NCBI GenBank assembly: GCA_016789785.1
Contig: JAEUQE010000085.1
Coordinates: 1-32,134 of the forward strand
Source: Bryobacterales bacterium
GTDB taxonomy: Bacteria > Acidobacteriota > Terriglobia > Bryobacterales > Bryobacteraceae
Direction: 5' to 3'
Length of the DNA stretch: 32,134 nt
The notes below the pieces were generated by a model, which did not search any database, was not told the origin of the DNA, and saw nothing but the letters and a program-made list of their open reading frames with translations. Both the position numbers and the translations under genes were made by a program. Shown one piece after another: positions 1 through 8,464 of this stretch. The stretch's first letter is position 1, and every line of letters starts with the position of its first letter.

Positions 1-59
1 GGTCATCGCGGAGGGCTGACCGGCATCCGGGCGACCGATCGACGGCGGCCGCGCCGCGC

Positions 60-977
60 GTGGCAGCAGCGACGCCGAAGCCATGGTCACGGGCGGTCCG
101 GGTCGCGGAGCGAGCGATCCGGCAGGGACTTCGCCATGACGTCATCGGATTGTCCGCGGAGCTCGCGTACCGCTTCTTCCTGGCGCTGTTCCCTTCGCGC
201 TTGTCGAGCCTGCCCAAAAGCGGTGGTTGGCTGCAGCGCGTGAAGACCGTGTTGGGCTTCGTGCTCCTCGCGATCTCTCTGAAGTATGTTGCCAACATTG
301 ATCAGGTGTTGCAGTGGAACCTGCTCACCCGCGAACGATTCCTTGCCGCGTGGATCGTGCTGTTCCTGCTTCCCGGCCTGTATCTGCTGGGCTTCCTGCG
401 CATGGAAGGCATCAAGCCCGACCAGACCATGGGCGTGGCCCGAGCCATGATCGGCGCTCTCTTCCTCGCCTTTTCCGTGAGTCTGGTGCCCGGCATGTTC
501 TGCGGCAAACTCGGCGAGCTTGACGCGTATGTCCCTCTTCCTGGCGAGGGAGCGTGCGTCACGGGTGGCGCTGCCGCTTCCGGCGAAAAGATGGTCTGGA
601 TGAAGAATCAATACAAGGAAGCGTTGGCGCGTGCGAAGGCGGAGAACAAGTTGGTGTTCGTAAACTTCACCGGCTATGCCTGCACGAACTGCCATTGGAT
701 GAAAGCCAACATGTTTCCGCGGCCCGACGTGCAGGCCGAATTGAAGAACTTCGTGCTCGTGGAACTGTACACCGATGGCGCCGATGAAGCCTCCGTGCAA
801 AATCAGGATCTGCAGAACAACAAGTTCGCGACCATCGCCATTCCCTTCTACGTCCTGATGGACGGGGACGAGAAGGTGATTGCGACCTTCCCTCGTCTCA
901 CCAAGGACTCGGCGGAGTTCGTCGCGTTCTTGCGGTCGGGCCAGACGGAGAAGTCCGCCATCCAAAGCGGCGTTTGA
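60..977 (+). CDS. DsbD-like thioredoxin-fold membrane protein with an apparently foreign N-terminus
   Basis: The protein has 305 residues with a GTG start. Residues about 46-305 match the C-terminal half of DsbD-type thiol:disulfide interchange proteins: membrane segments near residues 62-80, 93-113 and 128-146, then a thioredoxin domain from about 178 with the redox pair C208-T-N-C211 and a cis-proline at P262 (AIPFY). Such proteins pass electrons across the inner membrane to periplasmic thiols. A complete DsbD has roughly 600 residues or more, with a periplasmic domain and more membrane helices, so the N-terminal half is missing. Residues 21-45 (for example DVIGLSAELAYRFF) instead resemble the start of YihY/BrkB-type membrane proteins. 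The switch falls in a stretch (FFLALFP) that both families could share. The thioredoxin part is a firm call; the fusion could be a misassembly, and true expression from the GTG is uncertain. Confidence 0.75.
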   Translation: MAAATPKPWSRAVRVAERAIRQGLRHDVIGLSAELAYRFFLALFPSRLSSLPKSGGWLQRVKTVLGFVLLAISLKYVANIDQVLQWNLLTRERFLAAWIVLFLLPGLYLLGFLRMEGIKPDQTMGVARAMIGALFLAFSVSLVPGMFCGKLGELDAYVPLPGEGACVTGGAAASGEKMVWMKNQYKEALARAKAENKLVFVNFTGYACTNCHWMKANMFPRPDVQAELKNFVLVELYTDGADEASVQNQDLQNNKFATIAIPFYVLMDGDEKVIATFPRLTKDSAEFVAFLRSGQTEKSAIQSGV

Positions 978-1348
978 CCATCGCGAATTTGCTTGATGGA
1001 ATCCAGGCAGATTTTACGCCAGGCACTACGAATCGACGTTCCAGGGTCCGGCCCCAGGATCCGGACGGATCGCGGGATCACTGGTTCCATACGGTGCCTC
1101 TCTGGAGACAGCCGCCGCGCCGGCCTCAGAAACCGGCTCGATCCAGGCAGGAAAATCCGCCGGTGGTGATCAAAACGGCTCCGACAGAGCCTCCAACAGA
1201 GCCTCCAACCGGGTATCCGGGGCGATCCATACGAGTTCGCAAGGAGGAGATGGCGAGGAGCCGTGCCATTGTGTCGGCCATGTCGGGATGTGGAGGGGTT
1301 GATGTCTCTCCGGCGAGCCCGCGGTCATCGCCGGTGGGGCGGAGTCCC

Positions 1349-1500
1349 TGGCTCAGGCCACCATCGCAGGCGCTACCCTTAGTCGCCCGCGCACTGGATG
1401 CGGCGCACAAAGGCGGCATTTCTCCATCGCCACTTGAAGCCGGCCAGCGCACTGGTAACCGGCGCCGGGCGCGAATCTGTTGCTCCCGAAAATGACGGAC
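1349..1500 (+). pseudogene. Relic of a Hanks-type Ser/Thr protein kinase
   Basis: One frame reads ALPLVARALDAAHKGGI, the helix that precedes the catalytic loop in bacterial Ser/Thr kinases of the PknB type. One base later, from 1425, another frame reads HRHLKPASALVTGAG, which corresponds to the catalytic loop HRDLKPANxLVT. The catalytic Asp is His here. A one-base insertion between 1420 and 1425 separates the two pieces, and no full kinase lobe is present on either side. The rest of 978-1608 holds no gene I can support, only a short imperfect repeat coding PTEPPTEPPT near 1189-1210. The identification rests on about 35 residues of family pattern; it is a dead fragment. Confidence 0.6.
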
Positions 1501-1608
1501 TCCTCGGATACGGCTCGGCCTGCCCACTTGGAGCACTTTTACATCGATAAAGATGTGAAATGTGCCCGGCGCGTCGCTGATCGTCCCTTACTCTGGAACC
1601 AAGGATGG

Positions 1609-2118
1609 ATGAACATGGCGGTTCGCTGTTGGGTGCGGATGATACTGGCGCTTGCACTGGTGACGGTGCCTGCGAGCGCGCATAAGCCCCAGCCATCCTC
1701 GAATTGGGAGCGCTGCGGCAGCTAACAGCCGGGCAGACCGTGGAGGTGCGTGACACGGCAGGAAAGGCTTGGAAAGGAATGATCGAGTCGGCCGGCGAAG
1801 GATTGATCACGATCCGGCAGCGGGGCGCTTCGCACAGCGTCGTTCGCGCCGAGGTGCGGGAAGCAAGAGTGCGGACGGGCCGTCCACGATTGCTCAAGAC
1901 AGGCATCGGGGCGGCCATGGGCGCGGGTACGGCCTTCGGTCTTTTCACGATTGCCGTGTTCGCCACCCGTTGCAGTTTCGACGGCGACGACGTTCCGGAA
2001 ATTGTCGCCGGCGCCACGATCTGGGGCGGGGCAATCGGCGCTGCAAGTTGGCGCGCTGCTCCCCGAGGGCTGGTGGACCGTCTACCGGCGCGCGCCAGGG
2101 CCGGCGGCCTCGCTATAA
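1609..2118 (+). pseudogene. Small secreted acidobacterial-type protein, two compensating frameshifts
   Basis: An AAGGA Shine-Dalgarno at 1601-1605 precedes ATG 1609. The first frame encodes a signal peptide (MILALALVTVPASA) and then SSNWE, and stops at 1723. The +1 frame starting about 1710 continues with ALRQLTAGQTVEV and a Gly/Ala-rich hydrophobic segment (TGIGAAMGAGTAFG). Near 2035-2041 the first frame resumes with GALLPEGWWTVYR and ends at TAA 2116-2118. Joined, this gives a protein of about 168 residues with the layout of small exported acidobacterial proteins: signal peptide, beta-strand domain opening with LRQLxxGQ, glycine-rich membrane-like stretch, GWxxVY end. One lost G near 1710 and one extra base near 2037 explain everything. 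Its function is unknown. It converges on bpt with a 7-bp gap. Confidence 0.65.
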
Positions 2119-2125
2119 GCGCACA

Positions 2126-2893
2126 TCAAGCTGGTGGCTGAGACTCGCGTGCAGGCGCCAGGCGCCAGTTGCCACAAGTTCCGAGTAATTCATGCGGACG
2201 GAATCGCGACTTATAATTCATCGCCCGGCATTGCGCCACCCAGTAACCAAGATAGTAATAGGGAATGTGGTGACGCCGCGCATATTCGATCTCCCACAGT
2301 GCGCCGTAAGTGCCGAGTGAACGCCCGCACTCAGCAGGGTCAAAGAAGAAATATACGCTCGATAACGAAAGCTCGCAGATATCGCATAGCCCGGCCGCAA
2401 TCAGACGTCCGGCCTCATCGCGATAGCGGAAGACAAGAGTTTCCACCGGTGAAGGCTCAAGCAGCGCATCCATTTCGGATACGACATCGGCGGGTTGGCG
2501 GTCGTGCCAGTCCTGCTGATGCAGCGAGAAGAGCGCAAGTACTTCGCCGGGGTCATCGAGATCGGGCAGGCGGCAGACGGTGACCACCAGGTTGGCGTTT
2601 CGACGGGCAATGCGGCGTTGGGACTTGCCGGGGGAGAAGCCACGTACCGGTACCCGCAACGGCACGCACGCGCGGCATCCGAGGCACATGGGTTGGTAGA
2701 AGAGCGACCCGCTACGGCGGAAGCCCCGGTCCATCAGGAGGTGATAGTTGAGCGGATGGATGCGCTCGCAGGCAAAGCCGCGCACCCGCGCCAGGCGATC
2801 GGGCAGGTACGGGCATCGATCCTCTGGCAGCACTCGCAACTGTTCTTCTTCCAACAGAAGCGGCGGCAGCGCGGGGTAGTAGGACAGTTCCAC
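2126..2893 (-). CDS. bpt: Aspartate/glutamate leucyltransferase (Bpt/ATE family)
   Basis: This 255-residue protein transfers an aminoacyl group (leucine, for bacterial Bpt) from tRNA to the N-terminus of proteins beginning with Asp or Glu, marking them for ClpS/ClpAP degradation in the cytoplasm. It shows the family hallmarks: an N-terminal CPYLPDRLAR segment with C27, then YHLLMDRGFRRSGSLFYQP followed by the cysteine cluster C70-x2-C73-x2-C76, the RRIARRN basic segment, and a C-terminal GNAT-like half with VYFFFDP and YYYLGYWV. Length is normal for the family. The start is GTG at 2893, with a -10-like TAGTAT six bases upstream and no Shine-Dalgarno, which suggests a leaderless mRNA. It is divergent from the outer-membrane gene at 3008. 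Confidence 0.9.
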   Translation of the reverse strand: MELSYYPALPPLLLEEEQLRVLPEDRCPYLPDRLARVRGFACERIHPLNYHLLMDRGFRRSGSLFYQPMCLGCRACVPLRVPVRGFSPGKSQRRIARRNANLVVTVCRLPDLDDPGEVLALFSLHQQDWHDRQPADVVSEMDALLEPSPVETLVFRYRDEAGRLIAAGLCDICELSLSSVYFFFDPAECGRSLGTYGALWEIEYARRHHIPYYYLGYWVAQCRAMNYKSRFRPHELLGTCGNWRLAPARESQPPA

Positions 2894-2899
2894 GGTTCG

Positions 2900-2905
2900 A
2901 TACTA
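2900..2905 (-). promoter_or_regulatory. Probable -10 element of leaderless bpt
   Basis: TAGTAT on the minus strand lies exactly six bases before the GTG start of bpt. That spacing would place the transcription start at or next to the start codon. No good -35 is visible. Confidence 0.4.
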
Positions 2906-2995
2906 ACAGGCGTGTGGCTGAACAGGGGTGTGGCGGCCCGCCTTGGCGTGGGCAATCGTGAACTCACCAGAGACGCCGGAATCGCGCAGGCGTGC

Positions 2996-3001
2996 TGTAA
3001 T
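2996..3001 (+). promoter_or_regulatory. Possible -10 element of the outer-membrane gene
   Basis: TGTAAT sits six bases before ATG 3008, the same geometry as bpt and others in this window. The match to the -10 consensus is partial. Confidence 0.25.
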
Positions 3002-3007
3002 TGACCC

Positions 3008-3553
3008 ATGGGTATTCGGTTCCTGCTTCTGCTCGCGGCCGTGTTCGTTGCCCAGGCGGAACCGCCGCGCAACGTGGAACTCTTCGGGACCATCGGCGCC
3101 TTGCGAGGTGGAGGCGATGAGGGCTCCAACGGGTCGGGCGCGATGTACGGCGGTGCGGCAACCATTCCGTTCGCCAAACGGTGGGCGGTGGACGTGCAGG
3201 CCTTCACCTCCAAGCTCAGTAACCGTGTCGATTACCGTCTCCGGCGGGTGGTACTTTCGCCGGCCCTGCAATACCGGAGTGGTGACGACAGAGCCTACTG
3301 GTTTCTGGCATTCGGGCCGGGGCTGGAGCGCGATCGGGTGGAGGGCAGGTTTCAGAGCTTCGATAACACCGGCGTGGGGCGTGAAGTGTCGTTCCGCGGC
3401 ACGGAATCGGGCGTGACGCTGCACTGGCGCACGGGCGGCGTCTTCGAGCCTACCCAAAGACTCCTGATCCGCGGTGAGTTCTTCTGGGTCAACCGTTATG
3501 TGCTGCCGAACGTCGGCGTGGCGATTTCGGTGGGGGTACGGTTGGGAAGGTAG
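3008..3553 (+). CDS. Secreted outer-membrane beta-barrel-like protein
   Basis: The protein has 181 residues. A clear signal peptide (MGIRFLLLLAAVFVAQA) is followed by alternating polar/hydrophobic strands with many Gly and aromatic residues (VELFGTIGALRGGG, RVVLSPALQYRSG, RAYWFLAFGPGLERD, RLLIRGEFFWVNRY, NVGVAISVGVRLG), the pattern of a small eight-strand barrel of the OmpW/OmpX/OmpA-N type. Size fits such a barrel. The terminal residue is Arg and not the usual aromatic. I do not recognise a specific family, and the substrate or function is unknown. It stands alone, divergent from bpt and 66 bp upstream of the reductase gene. Confidence 0.65.
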   Translation: MGIRFLLLLAAVFVAQAEPPRNVELFGTIGALRGGGDEGSNGSGAMYGGAATIPFAKRWAVDVQAFTSKLSNRVDYRLRRVVLSPALQYRSGDDRAYWFLAFGPGLERDRVEGRFQSFDNTGVGREVSFRGTESGVTLHWRTGGVFEPTQRLLIRGEFFWVNRYVLPNVGVAISVGVRLGR

Positions 3554-3619
3554 CGTTCGGCGGCGCGCGCCACACTTGCGCGGCGCCCTCCCGTTGCTGT
3601 ATCACTGGTTCTCGCTTAC

Positions 3620-4525
3620 ATGCCGCAACCGGAACACATTGACGCCAGCAGGAACTCACAAGATCGGATCGCACAGGGCCGAATCACTGTTGTTGGTCTT
3701 GGGCTGATGGGCACCGCCATCAGCGAACGCCTGCTCGAACATGGCTGGGAAGTGGAGGTCTGGAATCGCACGCGCGAGAAAGCGGACGCGCTTGTTGCGA
3801 AGGGTGCGCGTTGGACGGACACGCCGTTCGCCGCGGACTTGGTTCTGATCAGCCTCTACACGAGCGATGTGGTGGAAGAGGTACTGGCGCAGCACGATGG
3901 CACGTTGCACGAGGGCCAGATTCTGATCGATACGACCACCGGTGAGCCGGAACAAAGTGCCTCCATCGGGCGGCGTCTCGCGGATCGCGCCATTGCTTAT
4001 CTCGATGCGCCAATCTCCGGGTCGAGCGAGCAGACGCGCAAGGGCGAAGCGACGGTGATTGCCGGCGGCGATCGCGCCGTGTTTGAAGCATGCGACGCGC
4101 TATGGCGTGTGTTGGGCGCGCGCGTGTTCTACAGCGGGCCGTGTGGCAGCGCGGCTCGCATGAAGTTGATTTCGAATCTCGTGCTTGGGCTCAATCGGGC
4201 GGTGCTGGCCGAGGGGCTCGCGTTTGCCGAGGCGATCGGCGTGGAGCCCGCGGCGGCGCTCGAAGTGATGCGTGGCAGCATGGCCTACTCGAAGGCGATG
4301 GACGTGAAAGGCCGCAAGATGATCGAGCACGACTACTCGTTGCAGGCGCGGCTGACACAGCATTTGAAAGATGTGCGGCTGATGCTGGAGGCTGCTTCGC
4401 ATGCAGGGCTGAAGCTGCCGTTCACCGCCACACACCGGGAATTGCTGGAGCGCGCGGTGGGCCAAGGCTATGGTGATGTGGACAACAGCGCGATTTTCGA
4501 AGTGCTGCGCCGCAGGAATGCGTGA
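3620..4525 (+). CDS. NAD(P)-dependent oxidoreductase, 3-hydroxyisobutyrate dehydrogenase family
   Basis: This cytoplasmic reductase has 301 residues. The Rossmann domain opens with VVGLGLMGTAI (G26-x-G28-x2-G31). The substrate loop is DAPISGS near 119-125, and the catalytic GSAARMKLISN segment carries the expected Lys182 and Asn186. The C-terminal helical domain (about 178-295) is the NAD_binding_11 type. Family members oxidise beta-hydroxyacids (3-hydroxyisobutyrate, tartronate semialdehyde, related compounds) or reduce small aldehydes; the exact substrate cannot be told from sequence. An MFS carrier starts 15 bp downstream, so uptake and oxidation of one small organic acid is a reasonable inference. 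The residues before about 20 are unusual for the family, and no Shine-Dalgarno supports the start at 3620. Confidence 0.85.
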   Translation: MPQPEHIDASRNSQDRIAQGRITVVGLGLMGTAISERLLEHGWEVEVWNRTREKADALVAKGARWTDTPFAADLVLISLYTSDVVEEVLAQHDGTLHEGQILIDTTTGEPEQSASIGRRLADRAIAYLDAPISGSSEQTRKGEATVIAGGDRAVFEACDALWRVLGARVFYSGPCGSAARMKLISNLVLGLNRAVLAEGLAFAEAIGVEPAAALEVMRGSMAYSKAMDVKGRKMIEHDYSLQARLTQHLKDVRLMLEAASHAGLKLPFTATHRELLERAVGQGYGDVDNSAIFEVLRRRNA

Positions 4526-4540
4526 GGAGATGGAGCGCCG

Positions 4541-5791
4541 ATGACACAACTTTCGCCGCGCGCGCGCATGGCCGTGTTGGGTGCCTCATTCCTCGGGCTG
4601 GTGTTTGATGGCGTGGAACTCGGGCTGATGCCGATTGCCTCGCTGTCGGTATCGCGGAGCCTGTTGGGCGAGGCGTTCACTCCAACGCTCGGCGGCGATT
4701 GGTTCGCGCGATTCACGGCGTCGCTGATGTTGGGTGCGGCGGTGGGTGGCGTGGCGCTGGGCAATCTCGGCGACCGCATTGGGCGCACGCGCGCGATGGG
4801 CATCAGCATTCTGTTCTACTCGATCTTCGCCGCGATGGGCGCATGGGTCCGGACGCAGGAGCAGATGCTGGCGCTACGATTTCTGGTCGGGTTGGGCGTC
4901 GGCGGCGTTTGGCCGAACGGAATGGCGCTGGTTTCCGAATGCTGGCCGACGGCATCGAAGCCGGTGGTCTCGGGAGTGATGGGAGCAGGCTTGAATGCGG
5001 GCATCCTGCTGCTCTCGCAACTGGCGCGGCTATGGCCGATCACGCCGGACTCCTGGCAGTGGATCTTCAAACTGGCGGGCTTTCCGGCGCTGCTGGGCGT
5101 GGTGGTGTTGCTGCTGCTGCCGGAGTCGCCGAAGTGGCTTGCTTCGAGGGCGGCGGTGCGAAAGCCGGCGCCTCCGTTGCGCGAGTTGTTCCGGCCCGGC
5201 CTGGTGCGGCTGACGCTGGCCGCGGTCGCCGTGAGTGCGATTCCAATGGTGGGAGCATGGGCCGCGAGTAAGTGGATGATCCCGTGGGCGGACAAGATCG
5301 CCGGTGCGGCCAACGCGGACTATAAGGCGGCGACTCAGGGCTGGTGGGCGATCGGCGCGACGTTGGGCAGCTTCTTCGGCGCACAGCTTGCGAGTTGGAT
5401 TGGGCGGCGGCGCAGTTATCTGCTGATCAGCCTCGGCTCCACGGCGCTCACGGTGGCGATGTTCCAGCTCACTGCGCCGATGCGGCCGGGCTTTCATGCG
5501 GTCGTGTTTGTGCAGGGCTTCGTGGCGACACTGTTTTTCGGATGGCTGGCGTTGTACTTACCGGAATTGTTCCCGACGCATGTTCGCGCCACCGGCAGCG
5601 GGCTGGCCTACAACTCGGGACGATTCGCGACGGCGGCGGGCGTGTTGCTGGCGGGCTTCCTGTTCTCGGCGTTGGGTGGCGATTATCCGCGGGTCGGCGC
5701 GATCTGCGCGATGATCTATGCGCTCGGCATTGCGGCCATTTGGCTGGTGCGGGAACCGGTGCCCGAGCCGGTGCAGCCTACGGCAGAATAG
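4541..5791 (+). CDS. Major facilitator superfamily transporter
   Basis: A 416-residue inner-membrane carrier with about twelve hydrophobic segments. The signature GDRIGRTRAMG sits between helices 2 and 3 and a related ASWIGRRRSYL motif lies in the second half, as in sugar- and acid-transporting MFS families. FDGVELGLMP at the first helix resembles the Asp-bearing first helix of aromatic- or organic-acid/H+ symporters. The PESPKW motif after helix 6 is also typical of the sugar and aromatic-acid branches. It begins 15 bp after the reductase gene and is probably co-transcribed with it. Its last 14 bases overlap the convergent histidine kinase gene. The substrate is not determinable. Confidence 0.85.
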   Translation: MTQLSPRARMAVLGASFLGLVFDGVELGLMPIASLSVSRSLLGEAFTPTLGGDWFARFTASLMLGAAVGGVALGNLGDRIGRTRAMGISILFYSIFAAMGAWVRTQEQMLALRFLVGLGVGGVWPNGMALVSECWPTASKPVVSGVMGAGLNAGILLLSQLARLWPITPDSWQWIFKLAGFPALLGVVVLLLLPESPKWLASRAAVRKPAPPLRELFRPGLVRLTLAAVAVSAIPMVGAWAASKWMIPWADKIAGAANADYKAATQGWWAIGATLGSFFGAQLASWIGRRRSYLLISLGSTALTVAMFQLTAPMRPGFHAVVFVQGFVATLFFGWLALYLPELFPTHVRATGSGLAYNSGRFATAAGVLLAGFLFSALGGDYPRVGAICAMIYALGIAAIWLVREPVPEPVQPTAE

Positions 5792-7868
5792 CGCCCGCGG
5801 TCTCGCGGCGGCGATCCTGCGCATCGAGCAGCCGTTCAATGGCCGCGATCAACTCCGCCGAATCGATGGGCTTGGAAACATAAGCGTTCATTCCAGCCGC
5901 GAGGAATCGCTCACGGTCGGCAGGGAGTGCGTGTGCGGTAAGCGCGATAACAGGCAGGTACTCGGCGCCGGTTTCCCGCTCACGCTCGCGGATTCGCGCG
6001 ATCGCCTCCATGCCTCCCATTTCGGGCATTTGGATGTCCAGCAACGCCAGATCGAAACGGGATTCCTCGCAGGCCTGAACTGCCTCAATGCCGTTTTTCG
6101 CCACCTGCACTCGATAGCCCGCGTTCTCGAGGATCCGCGTTGCCACCAACTGATTGATGTGGTTGTCCTCGGCAAGGAGCACAGCGGCTCCCTCATGGCG
6201 GTTCGAGCCAGTGCCGTTGGTGGATAGGCGATTGGCGCCATCGGTGGCGGGCGCCTGTGCAATGGGGAAGGGAAGCCGGAGTTCGAAGTGGCTGCCCACG
6301 CCCCTCTGGCTGGACACCCGCAGCGAGCCGCCCATCAGCCTTGCCAGGCGCTGCGAGATCGCGAGCCCGAGCCCCGACCCACCATAACGCCGCGTGATGG
6401 ACGCATCGGCCTGGGTGAACGATTCGAAGATGTGGGCAAGTTTCTCTTTCGGAATGCCGATGCCCGTATCGTCGACTGCGAAGCAAACGTCCGCCGCGCC
6501 ATCGCGGAGGACGCAAGTCAGCGATGCACGCACCGCACCACGCTCGGTGAACTTCACTGCGTTGCTTAACAGGTTCAGAAGGATCTGACGCACGCGGACA
6601 GGGTCGCCAATCACCCATTCGGGCGTTTCGGGTGCGATGTGCAGCGACAGATCGAGGTTCTTGCTCTGTGCCAACGGATTGAGGAGTTGCGCACAATGCC
6701 CGGCCACCTGGCGGAGTGCGAACGGAATCGACTCGACGGGCAGTTTTCCACTGTCGATGCGGGAAAAGTCCAGGATGTCATTGAGGATCGCAAGCAGCGA
6801 ATGAGCCGATTCGCGCGCCACGGTGAGTTGCTGCTGCTGCGCCGTGCTGAGCGGACTCGAAAGCGTGAGATCCAGCATTCCGAGAATGCCGTTCATGGGA
6901 GTGCGCAACTCGTGGCTCATGTTCGCCAGGAAGACGCTGCGCACGGAGGTCGCCCGCTCGGCTGTGGCTTTTGCGGCGCGAGCGCGGGCCGCAATCGCGG
7001 TGACAGCCAGGAGCAGAACGAATGCCGTGGCAAGCCCCGTGCGCAACGCCGCGTTGTGGCTTTGTGCATCCATCAGCCAGCCGACCATCGCAACGTCGGA
7101 CCGGTGGAACAAGTCCCACTTGGAGGCCGCAGCCATCAGGAACCCGTCGGCGGCAAGGCTGTCGATGGCTCGGCGGATGCGATCGGCGTCTGCACCGCGT
7201 CCCGCACTGGCGCCGATCGCGAAGCGGATGCTGCCTCGAGGTGCTTTCGAGTAGGCGAGCTTGAATTCCTGGCACGCCCGTGGCCGGCTCAAGAGGATGG
7301 AATTGACCAAGTGCAGATCCATCCAAACCGCGTCGGCCTCGCCGTCACACAAGGCGGCGGCAGCGCGGGAAGCGGATTCTCGCGGCACGTGTGACATTCC
7401 TGGCGGCCACTGCGATTCGAGCACGACTTTGCGGCTCGACCGCGAATAGGCGAGACGCTTCCCGGCCAGATGAGAAGGATCAGTAACTGGACGGTCGCGA
7501 ACGTAAAGCAGTACTGCCTCGCCACTCCACCAGGGGCTGGTGAGGTGGATCGATTGCTTTCGCTCTTGAGTCACCGTAACGTACGGCCAGATGTCGACCT
7601 CGCCCCGGGTGAGCGGCCCATCCGGCCCCTCTTGTACCGGTACCCAGTGCAGTTGGTATCCCGCTCTTCGCGCGGCTTCCGACAGGACTTCGCCGGCGAA
7701 TCCCGATGGCTGCCCACTGGGATCCAGGAAATTGTGCGGCGGGCTGTAATTGGTCCCCGCACGAAGCACTGGGCGGGGCCGCGTGTGCCAGCCCGCCGCC
7801 ATGGTCAGGATCCCAAGACACAGAGCGGCAGACGAAGCTTTTGCGAGCCGCGAGATCGCTACAGTCAA
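5778..7868 (-). CDS. Hybrid sensor histidine kinase with periplasmic solute-binding (SBP_bac_3) domain
   Basis: I place the start at TTG 7868 because AGGTGG lies five bases upstream and the signal-anchor begins there; this gives 696 residues. In order: N-terminal membrane anchor (12-26); SBP_bac_3-type domain (about 33-260, with RAGTNYSPPHNF and GEVDIWPYVTVTQER); membrane helix (277-297); HisKA with SHELRTP and phosphoacceptor His319; HATPase_c with N436 (LLSNAVKF), DTGIGIP, and GGSGLGLAIS; receiver domain from 562 with D611 (LLDIQMPEMGG) and K666. It should sense a small ligand in the periplasm and relay phosphate internally to Asp611, so an Hpt protein or partner regulator must be elsewhere; none is adjacent. 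An open frame continues upstream of 7868 but contains relic sequence and not a plausible extension. Confidence 0.88.
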   Translation of the reverse strand: MTVAISRLAKASSAALCLGILTMAAGWHTRPRPVLRAGTNYSPPHNFLDPSGQPSGFAGEVLSEAARRAGYQLHWVPVQEGPDGPLTRGEVDIWPYVTVTQERKQSIHLTSPWWSGEAVLLYVRDRPVTDPSHLAGKRLAYSRSSRKVVLESQWPPGMSHVPRESASRAAAALCDGEADAVWMDLHLVNSILLSRPRACQEFKLAYSKAPRGSIRFAIGASAGRGADADRIRRAIDSLAADGFLMAAASKWDLFHRSDVAMVGWLMDAQSHNAALRTGLATAFVLLLAVTAIAARARAAKATAERATSVRSVFLANMSHELRTPMNGILGMLDLTLSSPLSTAQQQQLTVARESAHSLLAILNDILDFSRIDSGKLPVESIPFALRQVAGHCAQLLNPLAQSKNLDLSLHIAPETPEWVIGDPVRVRQILLNLLSNAVKFTERGAVRASLTCVLRDGAADVCFAVDDTGIGIPKEKLAHIFESFTQADASITRRYGGSGLGLAISQRLARLMGGSLRVSSQRGVGSHFELRLPFPIAQAPATDGANRLSTNGTGSNRHEGAAVLLAEDNHINQLVATRILENAGYRVQVAKNGIEAVQACEESRFDLALLDIQMPEMGGMEAIARIRERERETGAEYLPVIALTAHALPADRERFLAAGMNAYVSKPIDSAELIAAIERLLDAQDRRRETAGAILP

Positions 7869-8127
7869 TCGGCCACCTACAGGAGGCTCATCGGCGAAAC
7901 GGGTGCAGGCTTGAGCGGGCGCATCGTGAACACCTTCGCCCCACCCGCATTCCCAGGAAGCAGTGCCGTACGGCCCGCGCACGGCTTCTCGATCGTCGAA
8001 CGACGGCAGAACTGCGACGACGAGGAGCCGGGCATGATGCGAAAGCGGTGCGGTGCACGTATCGACCGGGGATGATTCGGCGCAAACCGGTGGCGAAGTA
8101 TTGCCAACCAATTCAACCGCCCGTTCG

Positions 8128-8210
8128 CGCTCACGCTCGCGGATTCGCGCGATCGCCGACCAAGCTCCGAGCCACCGTTGCCGCGTGACGGAAGCATCGG
8201 CCGCTGAATG
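8128..8210 (-). pseudogene. Collapsed relic of a related hybrid histidine kinase
   Basis: Bases 8128-8157 are identical over 30 bases to 5977-6006, the receiver-domain part of the neighbouring kinase gene (coding AIARIRERER). Directly beside it, 8165-8210 resembles 6375-6420, the ATP-binding region (coding DASVTRQRW against DASITRRYG). In the intact gene these two regions lie about 370 bases apart, so the relic has lost the part between. It lies in the otherwise gene-free 7869-8464, immediately upstream of the intact kinase. I take it to be the remains of a duplicated or recombined copy. Confidence 0.55.
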
Positions 8211-8464
8211 GGGGCGATACCGGCAATTCCACCAGGCGCTGGACACACGCAAATTATCGCTCGTGTACCGCACTGCGGTGCCCATGACCTTGATCTGGTG
8301 AACTTCGGCGAGCGCATTGGACCGAGTCCCGCGTGACTTACTGGCCGTCATTCGAGGCGCTACCTGCCGCGGCCGGGGGCGGGCTTGTAAGTTCGGTCGC
8401 AGGCAAAGGTGTCGTCAGCCGGTTTCGTGTGGTTACTGGTGGCCTGGGCGCGCCAGGACGCGGA

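Noticed and set aside
974..1495. Plus-strand open frame of 173 codons after the thioredoxin gene
   Set aside because: Composition is Pro/Arg/Ser-rich and only its end matches anything, namely a kinase helix that continues in another frame. Treated as a relic.
7869..8351. Longer N-terminus (161 extra residues) for the hybrid kinase
   Set aside because: The upstream frame contains pieces of kinase and receiver sequence in the wrong order, and the signal anchor and AGGTGG site support the TTG at 7868.
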